Positions 24,244 through 35,799 of a stretch of 64,000 nucleotides of DNA are shown here, piece by piece. Made by a program: the position numbers and the translations under genes. A model generated the notes under the pieces. That model saw only the letters and a list, made by a program, of their open reading frames with translations. It did not search any database and was not told the DNA's origin. Numbering within the stretch: position 1 is the stretch's first letter; every line of letters begins with the position of its first letter. This DNA comes from Cynocephalus volans (Eukaryota > Chordata > Mammalia > Dermoptera > Cynocephalidae), in assembly GCF_027409185.1 (NCBI RefSeq), contig NC_084472.1, positions 91,900,427 to 91,964,426 of the forward strand, in the 5' to 3' direction.

Positions 24244-24433
24244 CTAACCTGTCAGCATGCTCTGCAGATTCAATCTCTCTCTATATATTTGTGTGTGTGT
24301 ATATATATATATACACATACATACATATATATTTATACACACATATATTTACATACATATATATATATTTTTATACACACATGCAAATATATATAGAGAG
24401 AGATGGAATCTGCAAAGCATGCTGACAGGTTAG
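24244..24433. repeat. Large inverted repeat around an AT/AC-rich core
   Basis: The left arm 24244-24291 (CTAACCTGTCAGCATGCTCT...) and right arm 24384-24433 (...AGCATGCTGACAGGTTAG) are reverse complements over about 48-50 bases, with about three differences. The 92-base loop is TA/CA-rich and can itself pair. It could extrude a cruciform or hairpin. Origin unknown. Confidence 0.85.
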
Positions 24434-24439
24434 AGACCC

Positions 24440-25060
24440 AGGGAAGAGTTGATGCTGTAGCTTGAGTGGAAGGTGGTGTGGAGGTGGGATTCCCTCTTCC
24501 TTAGGGAATCTCAGTCTTTTTTTCTCAAGGCCTTCAACTGATTGGATGAGGCCCACCCATCCACGTTAGAGAGTCCTTCACTCAGAGTTTACTGAGATAA
24601 ATGTTAATCACATCTAAAAAATACCTTCATGGCAACTTCTAGACTGGTATTTGACCAAAAACTGGGTACCATGGGTACCAACCAAGTTGACACATAAAAT
24701 TAACCATCACATTATCCTTTTTGGGAAAGTCATTCTTCATAACATAGATTGTGACAGGTAGCTTTAGGCTTACATTGTCCTTATAGTTTAACAATCCCAG
24801 AGAAAGAGAATGCCTCTCTTCTGATATACCAGAGTTCCTGGTTTAATGTGACTCACATGTCTAAATCAATACCTGGGTTTGGGGGCTGAGGTTGACTTAC
24901 TGGGAAGGCTGTCTTCACTTTTCTTTTGCGGTTACAGAGAGGAGTGGTCAGTTGCAACTATCATAACTTAAAGGGAATGTTTTCCTCATCAAAAAGGGTC
25001 TAGTCCCAGAGGAGAGAAATAGAAAAGAGTGCTGGACTGGTGAAAAGTACCTCCCATCAC
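24440..25060. other. Unassigned sequence
   Basis: 24440-24760 has LTR-like words (TTGGATGAGGCCCACCCATC, GTTAATCACATC) but I cannot fix a family or boundary. No gene seen. Confidence 0.4.
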
Positions 25061-25064
25061 ATAT

Positions 25065-25400
25065 TAGTGCAAATGGCAGCACGTGCATCAAATCCAGCTC
25101 ACTGCCTGTTTTTGTATGGCTTGTGAGCTCAGTTTGGGTGGGTTTTACATTTTTCAATCATTGAAAATAAAATTTGAAAAAAATTTCTGGATGCATGAAA
25201 GTTATATGACATTGAAGTTTGAGTGTTCATAAATAAAATTTTACTGGAACAAGCCCTGTCCCCTCATGTGTTCTCTACAGCTGCTTTTACCCCACAGCAA
25301 TGGAGCTGAGTGGTTTCCACAGAGACAGTGTGATCAGAAAGCCTAAAATACTTACCGTTTGGGTTTGTACAGAAAGACGTTGCTGACCACTGTGTTACAG
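25065..25400 (-). mobile_element. hAT-type DNA transposon relic
   Basis: AAATCCAGCTCACTGCCTGT, TTTTGTATGGCTTGTGAGCT, ATAAATAAAATTTTACTGGA and the end TTGCTGACCACTGTG are landmarks of a common mammalian non-autonomous element that ends in the GGTCAGCAAAC type of terminus. The relic at 47388 is the same family in the other orientation. Confidence 0.55.
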
Positions 25401-25909
25401 CATTGCAGTGATAACTGGGATTTGGAATACTAACCCATTTTAACTCATTTTAGAAGTATTTGTTTATACATGTGTAGATTTGTTTATTTATTCCAAAACT
25501 CAGATGGCATTGAAAATCTCAATAGTGGAGAAGTTTATAAATTAAAATGTCAAATTCCTTTTTCATTCTCATCCCCAAATTCATCCAGTAGGTGTAATCA
25601 TTTTCATAATTAAAAAAAAAATTGATTTTTTTTTTGTGGTTATGGTCCTAGTTCGATATTATGCTTTCATTTGTTTCCTGGTTGATTGTCGGGGTGGGGG
25701 GGAGTCGGTGTCTGTGCAGGCGCCCCGACAACTAGCTAAACCGTGCTGGCTCCAGGGAACGAGACTGAAGATGACCCCCTGCCTCCACCTCCCTGTGCAA
25801 GAGGGCGCGGGGCGGGAGAGCCCAGGAGACAGGTAAGTGCAGCCACCGGCCCCAACCGGGCTCACAAAGGAACACTCAGAGGCGCTGGGGGTTCTGTCAA
25901 GCAGTTCCG

Positions 25910-25915
25910 TTTATT
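25910..25915 (-). promoter_or_regulatory. LTR polyadenylation signal
   Basis: TTTATT on this strand is AATAAA in the LTR sense, placed shortly after the TATA-like box, as expected at the end of a short R region. Confidence 0.6.
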
Positions 25916-25931
25916 CAACTCAAAGCCTACA

Positions 25932-25938
25932 TATTTAT
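25932..25938 (-). promoter_or_regulatory. LTR TATA-like box
   Basis: TATTTAT on this strand is ATAAATA in the LTR sense, within GCATAAATATG. It is the only good TATA-like word in the LTR. Confidence 0.55.
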
Positions 25939-26269
25939 GCATAAATGGGCTACATGGGCGGGGGATTCTGGCGGGGGTCTCCACCTAACAAGCCAATCAC
26001 CCTCTAGGTCACGCGTGCACGCATGGCTCCTGCCTATGCTTGTAGTAAAGATCATGAAGTGTCCACGAGCCAGGAAGGCTCTCTGCACCAGTGATGCTAA
26101 GCCTCGTAAATGGGGTGAGGTTTTACCCGACCCCATAGTCACTCCCCCTTTACATCCTCCAGGCGCCATCCTGAGCATGTGTGAAGAACAAAGAAGGGAA
26201 CAAGCAGTCGCCATTAGGTGGAGCCACCATCTGTGCCAGGAAGGTAGCTGCCACCCAACAGTTGATCAA

Positions 26270-27590
26270 CATTAAACATGAACTATCCGCTATAACAAAT
26301 GGGTGATTTAGTTCATTTGAGCTGTCCCCTCTTCTTTCTTCCTTACAGTATCTTACAGAACATTTTTAAAGTTTAAGCTTATTTATTAGTTGTATTTATA
26401 GCATCGTATGTTATCTTCTTAACTCTTTATTTTTGGCCTATGGAATTTAGAAATACACCTTGTCTTCTTGCTCTATCTACAAAGAGAGAAATTTTGAGCT
26501 CCTACGTCTCCCTCCAACTTGGCTTTCTCTCTTCATCCTCCAGCTTCTGCTCTTATTACTTTAACTTTTAAAGATTAGTGACATTTACACTCTGTTCTGT
26601 AAAATTAATCTCACATTCTTTATCTCTAGGGCGAATTAAATTTTCATCTTATTCAGTGATTGGTGAACCAAGTTTTTCTGAAGACTCATATCTTTGTACA
26701 GTTCTTACTTTGATGATTTTTTCCCCTCCATTTTTGTTGTTTTCTTTCTCTTTAGATGAATATTAGCTCTCGTGGACTGATATTTTAAACTCTAAATTTT
26801 TCCTCATGCTTTCTTCTTTCTTTTGCGGCATTTCCTTTTCTTTTATTTTATATACCTTTGTGACATTGTTTTTTAACTTTAATTTTAATCAGCTTTTCCT
26901 TATTACGTATTTCCTTCTTTTCCATGAAAGCTTTGTACGGTCTTTTTGTCTCTCCGTCAGAACTGATCTCATTCTTTTTGAATTTCTTTGAGGTTACCAG
27001 TTACATTATTTCAATATTCCCCTCTTTTTCCTCAGTTAGCTCTATTTCCTGCGGCGTGAATTGTTCTGTTTACCCCCTCAGTTCTTTTCTTCTGTGTTGC
27101 TGCTGTTTCCTAAATGTCTGCTGACCTGTAGTTGTCCCTTCAAATCTATAAGGCCTAGTTGAATTAACACAACGTTTTTCCCTCCACTCTTCTTGCATCT
27201 TCTCTGAAGGACAGGGCTAACCAATATATCTTTGCCTGTTAACAGGGCCCGTGACCTGCCAGATTTCCCTTAGTGATACAGCCAAGTTACCTCTCAATGT
27301 CAGAACACATGGCCTTACTCCTGTGTGCAAAATCCCAGACAAATAGCTTGGTGTAGTGGATACACATAACCACTACCACACCAATGGAGTCAGAACAGGC
27401 AGGTAGATTATTTTATACAACCATCCACTGAGCTATTCTGCAGATTTTTCTTAAATCTATCCCCTCTCCACTTTTCAGTTCTCTGTATCTACTCAAACTT
27501 GAGGGCTCTCTTGTGAAAACCACTTCTTTCTGCCCTGAAGCTTTCTCCAGCATTTTCTGAGCTGTTCTGACTTATCCACTAATGTAAGAA
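26270..27590. other. Unassigned T-rich sequence
   Basis: A long pyrimidine-rich stretch with words such as TTTCTTCTTTCTTTTGCGGC. It resembles antisense decayed LINE sequence, but I cannot name it. No gene seen. Confidence 0.45.
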
Positions 27591-27594
27591 TAAT

Positions 27595-27815
27595 AATAGA
27601 AAATACGAATTGAGTACTTACAATGTAGCAGGCATTCTTCAAAGCAGTTTAGATGGATCACTTTATTTAATTCTAGTAACAACCCTAGAGAATAGGACCT
27701 TTCTTATTCCTATTGTACAGATGAGGAAACTGAGGCATAGAAAGGTTAAGTGTGTTATCCAAAGTCACATAGCTTGTGAGTGGCAGACCCAGATACTAAC
27801 CCACACAGTCCAGCT
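27595..27815 (-). repeat. MIR SINE, antisense
   Basis: Well-preserved core: TTTATTTAATTCTAGTAACA, ACAGATGAGGAAACTGAGGC, AGTCACATAGCTTGTGAGTG. It is nearly full length. Confidence 0.85.
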
Positions 27816-28264
27816 TGAGCAACCACAATCCTCCTGCACTGCTACTGTGCGGCATTGATCCTATCTATGGACACTCCCATGAATTTGTTAAGATCTTGGC
27901 TTAGCTCATGCTGTCCTGAAAGTTCTCATTATTTTTATTTTTATTGCCTCCATCTGGTACTTTTAAATCATTGCTTTTAAAAAAATTTTAGTAGGAAGGG
28001 CCATAAATGTGTGTGCTCAGTTTACTGTCCCAGTGAAAGTCTCATCTCAGCTTACTATGTTCTTATGATTGTGTTGGTCACTGGAAGAGAAGTCTGTGTT
28101 GGTGGGGCGGGGTGGGGGGTGGGGTGGAGATATTCCCATACTCTCCAGGGAATGTTCTATGTCAATATTTCCTATACTCCAAATGTCATATTGTGTTACT
28201 CTTTCTTCTTTTGCTTGTGTTCTTCTGCCTTCTGTCTGCCTTCCCTTTTCTCTTTGCTGTTCTT

Positions 28265-28510
28265 GTGCAACCTTAAAAAGTTACCTCCTCTAAGAAGCCT
28301 TTGCTGATTTACCAGCCTGAGTTTTAGGCTTTGTGTTTGCACCTACTCTGTGCACACCCTTGTTATACACCTTGTAATAATGAACTCTCTGATTGCCCTC
28401 CTTGAAGACTGTAGGCAACTTCAGGGTAAGGACATACTATCTCTAATGCCCAGAAAAGACCCGACCTTTAGTTACTTACTTATTTTGGATGAGTGAATGT
28501 ATGGAAGTAA
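28265..28510 (+). repeat. L2 LINE 3' end, sense
   Basis: TTACCTCCTCTAAGAAGCCT then GACTGTAGGCAACTTCAGGG and a degraded tail ending GGATGAGTGAATG. Standard L2 3' end. Confidence 0.7.
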
Positions 28511-29134
28511 TGGACAATAGATTGTTTTTTATTCTCAGATTCTTTGAAGAAACTGGGTTTATTCAGATAAAGTAGATGTATGGTCGTATTGGTACAAATC
28601 CAGTTGGGCTGTGATGAAAAAGTCATCACACTTGTAAAATCTCACAATACCTTCTGAGTTCTATGCAGAATGACTGGACCAACAGGTTTCTGAGTCCAGT
28701 CTTTTCTGTTGTGTTTTTTTGTACCCAGGGGCTCAGTCACAGAGAAGTGCCTTGTTCAACCAATCTTTTCTTAATTTGCTGTTCAGCATGATTTTTCCTC
28801 TTGGGAGACATTTTAAAACATAGTAATAAATAAAAACATTATCTGAAAGCTATCAATAATAAAACCTGAAAAAAGGAGACTCTAATTAGTTACAGTTTTA
28901 GGGAAACCAAAATTGAATTGGTTTCAGTTTCTGAGCTTTGAGAAATAGGCCTAACCAGCCTATGAGTTGGCTGCCTAGGTTTTCCTTCTACCTCTAGCTC
29001 TATGACACTGTAGATCTGTGGCACTAACTTAGTGTCCTGTGTTGTTATAGCATCTTTAGATGTATTTCTATCTGTGGATGAATGGCACTCACTCGATGTC
29101 CTGTATTATTATTGCAACACCCCCTAATTGACTC

Positions 29135-29334
29135 TTCCTTCTTCCAGTCTCACTCCAGTGTACTCTCCACGTTGCTTCCAAATTCAGCATTCCAAAGCAG
29201 AGAACCAATCCTGTGATTCTCTTTTCATGACATTCCATTCTTAGCATAAAATCCGAGTGTTTCTGAGATGCATCTAAACTCTTCCAATATGGCCCCTGTC
29301 AATCTTTTCACTCTTCACCTCTACGTTATTTCCA
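29135..29334 (+). repeat. L2 LINE, sense, left part of a split copy
   Basis: CTCCAGTGTACTCTCCACG, CCAATCCTGTGATTCTCTTT and AATATGGCCCCTGTCAATC follow L2 3' coding sequence. The copy is cut at about 29335 by a MaLR LTR and resumes at about 29802. Confidence 0.65.
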
Positions 29335-29801
29335 GTGGCTTTTGTAACAAATTACCACAAACTCAGTGGCTTCAAACAACACAAATTTATCATCTTGCAG
29401 TTTAGTAGGTCAGAAGTCTGATGTGGATCTCACTGGGCCAAAACAAGGTGTAATCAGGGCTGCATTCCACTCTGGAAGCTTGAGGGAAAGCCCCTTTCTT
29501 CCTCTTTTCCAGCTTCTAGAGGCTGCGTGCATTCCTTTGCTTCTGGCCCCTTCCTCTGTCTTCAAAGCCAGCAAGGCAGGTCAAGTCCTTCTCACATTGC
29601 ACAGCTCTGACCTCTTCTATCTCCCTCTTCCACTTCTAAGGATGTTTCTAATTGTATTAGGCCCACCCAGACAATCTCCCTGTATTTAGATCAGCTTACT
29701 AGCAACCTTAATTCCCCTTTTTCATGAAACCAAATACATTCACAGGATCCAGGTATTAGCACATGGGCATGAATGAGGGGCCACTATTCTGCCTAACACA
29801 A
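29335..29801 (-). mobile_element. MaLR LTR (MLT1-like), antisense, nested in L2
   Basis: TTTTGTAACAAATTACCACA, AACAACACAAATTTATCATC, CTTCAAAGCCAGCAAGGCAG and AATTCCCCTTTTTCATGAAA are LTR landmarks. The right end is CTGCCTAACACA. The first ~15 bases of the terminus are lost or decayed. Confidence 0.7.
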
Positions 29802-30080
29802 TGGCACCTCTTGCCCTACTCAAACCAGAAAACTTCTAATGCTCAGAGCAGCATTCAAACTTATGCTTCCATTTTGCTCATGTTGTTCTCTATGTCTGAA
29901 TTATACTTTCCTCCCATTCTATATATATTCTTCAAGTCTCAGATCAAATGTCATTTTCTCCAAAGCCTTTTCCAAGTGCCCCAGGCAGCATCAATGCTCC
30001 TTCCTCTATCCTCCTGCACCACTTTGTTTCTGCTGCCCATTCCAGGCTGGTTGCATTGTATGCTGAGCTAACTTTCCCAC
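29802..30080 (+). repeat. L2 LINE, sense, right part of the split copy
   Basis: CAGCATTCAAACTTATGCTT, then TCAGATCAAATGTCATTTTC-TCCAAAGCC is the L2 block that should directly follow the left part ending at 29334. Confidence 0.65.
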
Positions 30081-30199
30081 TACATTTTAATTCCCTGAAA
30101 TTTCCCTAACTTCATCATTTTTACATTTTCTCTAATGTTCAGCAAAAATTATGCACATATAAGGAGCTCAAAAATATGTGCTGGATTTTAAACTTATGA

Positions 30200-30830
30200 A
30201 GTCTACAGGAATTATGATCTTTGTTTAAATAGTTAAGCTCCTCAGGTGTTGAATTTTATTTATTGTTCAGATGTTCTGTGTATCAGACAATTACATAAAT
30301 TGATGACACTTGTGGGAAACCATGACTAGAAAGAAAAGCTTTAGGCACATTTGTAGTCACTATTGAACTGCCTATTGTGTGTTTTATTTACTTCTTTCTA
30401 GAGACCAAAAGATTAGACTCCAAGCCAACCTAAAGTACTCAGAATCTTTTTCACATTACTTCTGTGTTTGCATACTATTCAAATACCTATTCAAATACTA
30501 TTTATTTAATGCTAAATACTAAATATTACTAAAATACTAAATATTATTTGGGAGAACATTCTCAATTATAGAGAGATGTATTTTTACTAGCACCAGGCTT
30601 GTATATTGCCCAAGAGAGATTTTTAAAATTACTCTATCGTTATAATTGGTGTATATTTAAAAAATGAAGATATAATAAGCAAGATGTTGTGATAAGAATT
30701 GTCAGTACCTTTTGTTAATTTTTTAAAAAATCTAAGTATAATTTTCCAAAGAATAGGATTTTTTCCACTTCTCAAAAATATAAACATTAAACAAGGATTA
30801 TGTCTACTGGCACAAGGTATTTAAATACAC
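30200..30830. other. Unassigned AT-rich sequence
   Basis: Includes a short array of ATACTAAATATT-like units at about 30480-30550. No gene seen. Confidence 0.5.
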
Positions 30831-30834
30831 CAAT

Positions 30835-30965
30835 TCATTTAAACATCCATAACCTCTCACTGGGCAGATGAGGAAAATGATGCTCAGAACATTTAAAGGC
30901 CTTTCCCTTAGTCTCAGAACTAATTAACTAGCTTTCAAACTCAGGTCTTTCTAGCTTAAAAGCAC
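30835..30965 (-). repeat. MIR SINE, antisense
   Basis: GGGCAGATGAGGAAAATGAT, TTAGTCTCAGAACTAATTAA and CTCAGGTCTTTCTAGCTTAA follow the inverted MIR core. Confidence 0.6.
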
Positions 30966-31084
30966 CTGCTATTTTAGGAATAATTGTTCTTTATTCTGAC
31001 ATACATAAAAATGACTGCATTTGCTTTCAAAATTAATACTTCTTAATATTCACATTAAAAATTCTCATGTGATGAAGTACCAAA

Positions 31085-31225
31085 AAAATGTACAGGATTT
31101 GGAACATAGAGTTATACAGCTCTGGGCAAGTTGCTTAACCTTTCTGAATTTCAGTTTATTATAAAAAGTGAAAATAATAAAGCCTATCTCACCATTTTGT
31201 AAAGATTAAATGTGAGACATACGTT
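31085..31225 (+). repeat. MIR SINE, sense
   Basis: TCTGGGCAAGTTGCTTAACC then TTTCTGAATTTCAGTTTATT and CACCATTTTGTAAAGATTAA. Clear MIR core. Confidence 0.75.
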
Positions 31226-31229
31226 GATT

Positions 31230-33830
31230 TATTTTATTCTGTTTCATTCTCTACTGAAGAGTTTGGATGAATTGGACACTCTTGTGCCATAAAACCCGCT
31301 GCTCAGTAGTATCTATCCCCACCCCCTGCCCCTGCCACCTTTTGCAAATGACAATTCCTCTTGAGTTGAACACCAGATGACCTTTAGGATGCAAACATTG
31401 GCCCATTGTCATATTCTCATGGGCAAATGTTTGTAATCATATGAATGCATAACTGACACAGGATCTCTTAATGGAATTTTCTATAATGAAAAAGGAGAAG
31501 GTAATCAGGAGCCTGGGGCCCTGGTGCTGGGGGAAGCTGCTTTTCTTGGGACTGGCATCTGATGTTTATTACTGGTCATGAAGGAGAGAAGAAAGAGAGG
31601 ATTTATTGAAGAAGCTGGGAGGCTGGGAAAGAGCTCTGCCTCCACTGCATTTGCCTAGGGCTGGCCCTCCCGTTCCCGGGCACGTTGCCCTTGGCTCGCC
31701 TCTCTGCAGAGCAGCCAGCACCTGGTGCAATGGCAGCGCCTGGTGGAAGGTGGCTGCTCTCTTCCAACTATGTCCTCCATGCAAACTGGTTTAGGGGCTG
31801 CTGTCCATGTTCCCCACTTTCATCCAGCATCTTCCTGTCTCATCTCCTTTCCTGTGCAATGTGGAGGAAGAAAGAGGGAGAAGGGAGGAAAAATGAGAAA
31901 TAGAGAGGAGAGGTTCGCACTGGGCACTTGTTTCTGGAGAAAGGGAAAAACAACCTCTTACTGGTCCAGGCCTCCTTTCCATGGCTTCCTTCACAATGCT
32001 CCTGTCTGTGCCTAGTCTCTTGCCCCAAGTACACATGAGGCCATATGGAACCTCTTCTCCCAGCAAGAAAGCTTAAGCTTTCCACATACACCTGCTAGTC
32101 TTATGTTATAGAAAATAACAGCAGGTAATCTGCTAAAAGATCCCTGAGGAGTTCTGCAGGGCCCTGTGGTCTTTATCTGTGAGTAGTGTTCATCTTACAG
32201 ATGGATTGTCTTCTAGCAATTTGATTCTAAGTCACTTTTTTTTTAACTCATAATATATTTTATCGAAGGAAAAAATGTTACTAATGAAGTTTAGGCTTCA
32301 GATACCATTTTAAAAGCCCCGTTCATCTCTATTTAATTTTATTCATTCAGTCATTTCAAAGGAATAAAATATGTAACATTTTAAATATTTTAATGATTTC
32401 ACAAATCTTTTTGTCATGCAATCAGTTGCTAACACAGTTGTAAATAACATGATTATTTTCAGTATATTAATTGATGTTTCAGGAAACACTGTTGAGCCCT
32501 ACTTTGCGCCAGCCGGTGCTCTGAGTGGACATACAGCTGTGCGCAAAACTTGCTGGAACCCATGCTTTCTGGAGCCGATGTGAGTAGAACTGTTGAGAGT
32601 TCCCCTCCCGACTACCACACACATAAGTTAGGATGTGCAGGTACTACCTTGTGTTTTCATAATAAACAAATTGTGAATAAGTACATGAGGCTTTGGAATC
32701 TCAATTGCAAATCATATTGCTGCTTCTATGTGGAATCATAGCTTTTCCCATGAAAATGAGCAGAGGAGTGTGGAAGAAATCCCACATTAAAATCTTGTGG
32801 CTATTTACCTTTGCTACAGTAAAAAACTCCCTACACCACTCCTGTTTTCAAGAGCCCTGTCACAGGTCTAAGCAGAAGGTCTTTAGCTCTGCCCACGTCT
32901 TTCTCTCTCACACACAGCCCTGTGACTTCGCAGCCATGGGAATAGAAAAAACCCAGGGATGTCTGATGATAGGTGGCACCCCAAACACTCATTTCTCCCA
33001 CACTGTTTTAGTTGTGTTTGTTGGTGCTGAAGTGTCGTCAAGCAGACAAGCCAGATTCAAAGTGATCATCTGAACTTTTGGTTTGTCCTCTTTCTAGAGC
33101 CATAGTGGTTTCACCTGGAGGAAATCCCTAGTTCAACTTCTCATTTTACAGAAAGAAACTGGGACCCATAGAATGAGGTGAATTGCTCTAGATCATACAT
33201 CCAGTTTTGGATGGATGAAGGCCACAGGGCAGCTCTGCTGAACTTTCCCATCTGCCACACTGCCTGTGACCTTCCACATGTGACTTTGCCTTGTTGGTGG
33301 AGCTTCCAGGCCAATAGCTTGCCTGCTGTGAACACGGCCAGGCTGGATATGCTGAAACTCTATTGCAAGTTCAATTTGGCAAGACCTTAACTAAAATAGT
33401 CCTTTTAAATGGGGCTCAACTTCTCTCCATCCGTCAAAGTTGAAGCTTTTTCATTAGGGCTACTACTGAACTTTCTTTATTCAGGAAACCTAATCACCAG
33501 TATGGAACCTGAGTGATCAGTGGAATATGAATTTTACTGCTGTGTGGAGAAATGGTTTTATTTTGCCATCAGGGAAAATGAGATTTAATTGGGGAATAAG
33601 TGACTTAAAATCCTCCCTGAATCATTTTTGCTGTCCATTAAGGTGCCAATCCAAAGACTACATCCTCTAAGACTGGATCTGGCTCTTAAACTTTTCCTGG
33701 ATGTCTTATTTCTCTTCGATCCTAGATCTGACATAAGCCTAATGCATCTAGCACACTTTTTGGCTTCCTAACAGTTCCTGAGAAATTCCATTCTACTTTT
33801 TTTTGGCTGAAGTTTGTGGAAAGACAAAAA
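31230..33830. other. Unassigned; GC-richer patch at 31500-32060
   Basis: 31500-32060 is GC-richer than its surroundings and has open frames on both strands (up to 96 codons) but no motif, splice pair or repeat I can name. 32693-33073 (+) is 126 open codons with a hydrophobic start and no recognisable domain. 33120-33200 resembles a decayed antisense MIR. I call no gene. Confidence 0.4.
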
Positions 33831-33837
33831 AATAAAA

Positions 33838-33862
33838 AGAGAGAGAGAAAGAGAGAGAGAGA
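33838..33862. repeat. (GA)n microsatellite
   Basis: A run of GA dinucleotides with one AAA interruption, just upstream of an L1 insertion. Confidence 0.85.
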
Positions 33863-33889
33863 TTAGAGACATTTAGAAAGTGTATTTTA

Positions 33890-34133
33890 TGTGTGTGTGT
33901 GGACACACACACACAAAAAAAAAAAAACAGGGGGAGGAAGAAGATATAACAACCACAATTACTTGAAGTTGATATGACAAGCAAATAGAAAGGACATTGT
34001 TGGTGGGGGAGGGAGGAGAGGGAGGAGGGAGGGAGGTTTTGGTAAGGGGCAACAATAATCAACCACAATGTATATCGACAAAATAAAAGTTAAAAATAAT
34101 AATAATAATAAAAATAAATAAATAAAAAAAAAA
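33890..34133 (+). mobile_element. Young L1 3' end, severely 5'-truncated
   Basis: It holds a G/A-rich 3' UTR tract (GGGAGGGAGGAGAGGGAGGA), then CAATAATCAACCACAATG, GTATATCGACAAAATAAAAG and an A-rich tail with AAT and AAAT units. A perfect 15-bp duplication AGAAAGTGTATTTTA sits on both sides (33875-33889 and 34134-34148). The 5' junction is an odd inverted TG/CA stretch (33890-33915). No coding sequence remains. Low decay and the perfect duplication suggest a lineage-specific insertion. Confidence 0.85.
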
Positions 34134-34149
34134 AGAAAGTGTATTTTAG

Positions 34150-35620
34150 ATTGCCAATTCAGTTTGCTATACATGTAGAAGAAAGGGAGCAATAAATCAA
34201 TTATTTAAATTTAAAATTGTAATCCTACATCAATTATGTGACTATTTTAACTAGAGTTATTTCAATCTGACCTATAGAGAATGACTCCAACTTCTCCTGG
34301 TCCTGAAAACCTTGGACCTTTTTGTATTCAGGACATTCCTGCTGGAGTCACAAAAGGAGTAGGAGGAAAGTAGGGTCATTTCTAGCTCTCTTCTCCCCTC
34401 CCCTTGCAGTGGGTTTCATATCAAAGTAGATGAGCTCCTGAGAAGGGCAGGATTATCAAAATGCCTCTTTCTTCTGGCACCCTAGATCTTCCAATGGCTT
34501 CCTTTGCACTTGATCCAAGTCCAGTACTCTCACACTGGTGGGTCAGAAAATTAGGCTCATTTCTTTATGAACCAGTTGTTTCTCATAGCATGACATGGTG
34601 CTATATTATGTTGCATTTTACAGTTTATTTTAAATCAAGATATTTCTAAACAGCTATGTGCTTATTCATACGTTTGTCTGTTGGAGATGTAAAATGGTTG
34701 CATTTATATTGGTAGAAGCCATTGCTGAGAGGGACAAAACTTGATTTCAAATTTTGAAAGATGAACTGGATCATCTAATTAGTCTTGGTCAATGCAAAAA
34801 TCTTTGGCTAGGAAAGTAATGTTTTCTTCTGATCTGGAGCAGCTGAGCGGGTTTTAAAATCAAGTGGGAACAAAAGAGAGAGGAGAGACTTCCAAGTGTG
34901 TCTGGAGAAGAAGCAGGTTTGTTTTACACGATCAGAATGCAAAGAGAGCCTCCGAGAACAGACATGATCATCTCCAGAGACTTTGGAGTTACTCACAGCC
35001 AAGTAGAACACAAGGGCTTCTTATTTGGGAAATGCACTTAAACATCTTTTAATGTAATAAGCAGACAGGGACATTCTAGCTTTTTACCAAAGCAAAGTAA
35101 GTAAACATAATCGTACCTAACTGTGTAATCTGAGCTGATATCACAGCCTAATGTGTATCATGTGACCGTAACATTGGAAGCTGCAAAGGGACCCTTGCAA
35201 AATGCAGGTAATGACAGTCAAATCTGAATGAAATAGCAAGTCTGGAAAAACAAACCCAAGCACGGAAACATTTACTGAATGAGAAGTTTCCATGCATAGC
35301 CTTCACAAAGTTAGAATTGTGCACTAAAGTTGGAGCTGAATTGAAGCAAACCAAGCGCTCTGTAAGATTTTTGATATCATGTGATCTTTTTTCTTTCTTT
35401 TTTTTTTTTGCAGTATAAAAGCAGCAAGAAAAGCAATGAAAAACTATGTCCCTTTTGTAGAATCAGACTAGATTTTTTAAAAATTGAAAACCCTACTATC
35501 AAAATAAACTGCAAAACTAAGCAACTAAAGATGGAGAAATATCATTCTAGGAGTTAGCATTTTTAAAGTAGATATTAATACTATAAAAGTGAACTGTAAA
35601 ATAAGGCAACTGGTATTGAA
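34150..35620. other. Unassigned AT-rich sequence
   Basis: No gene, RNA or clear repeat recognised. Confidence 0.5.
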
Positions 35621-35634
35621 AAGTTTTTTCAATG

Positions 35635-35790
35635 AGTTAGAAGAACTTGACTGCAGTTCCAGCTGTACTGAATAGATTATTTTGGGATCTTTGTCATGTC
35701 ACTTAGTCTTTTTAGGTCCAAGTCTCCTTATCTATAAAATGAGGGCATTAGATCCAATGCCTTCTGGCTCTAGTGTTTCTCTGATTTTTA
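35635..35790 (+). repeat. MIR SINE, sense
   Basis: GTCATGTCACTTAGTCTTTT then GTCTCCTTATCTATAAAATG and AGGGCATTAGATCCAATGCC. MIR core with a b/c-type tail. Confidence 0.7.
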
Positions 35791-35799
35791 AAATGGTAC

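Larger units (their letters stand above)
25687..26260 (-). mobile_element. Class II (betaretrovirus-like) solo LTR, antisense
   Basis: A GC-rich 574-bp block in AT-rich surroundings, with ends TGTCGGGGTG...CCACCCAACA on this strand. That is TGTTGGGTGG...CACCCCGACA in sense, a TG...CA LTR. It is flanked by a perfect 6-bp duplication GTTGAT (25681-25686 and 26261-26266). Six-base duplications are usual for class II/ERVK-like integrase. In sense orientation a TATA-like ATAAATA is followed about 20 bases later by AATAAA, giving U3-R-U5 order with a GC-rich U5. No internal sequence remains, so it is a solo LTR left by recombination. The perfect duplication suggests it is fairly young. I infer the class from structure, not from a match. 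Confidence 0.85.

Noticed and set aside
24231-24425. Tyr/Ile-rich frame
   Set aside because: It is a translation of the TA/CA core of the inverted repeat.
25636-26275. CpG island promoter of a host gene
   Set aside because: The GC-rich block is fully explained by the solo LTR with its flanking duplication.
32693-33073. 126-codon plus-strand frame with a hydrophobic N-terminus
   Set aside because: No homology signal, no splice or promoter context. The length is not unusual by chance over 64 kb in six frames.
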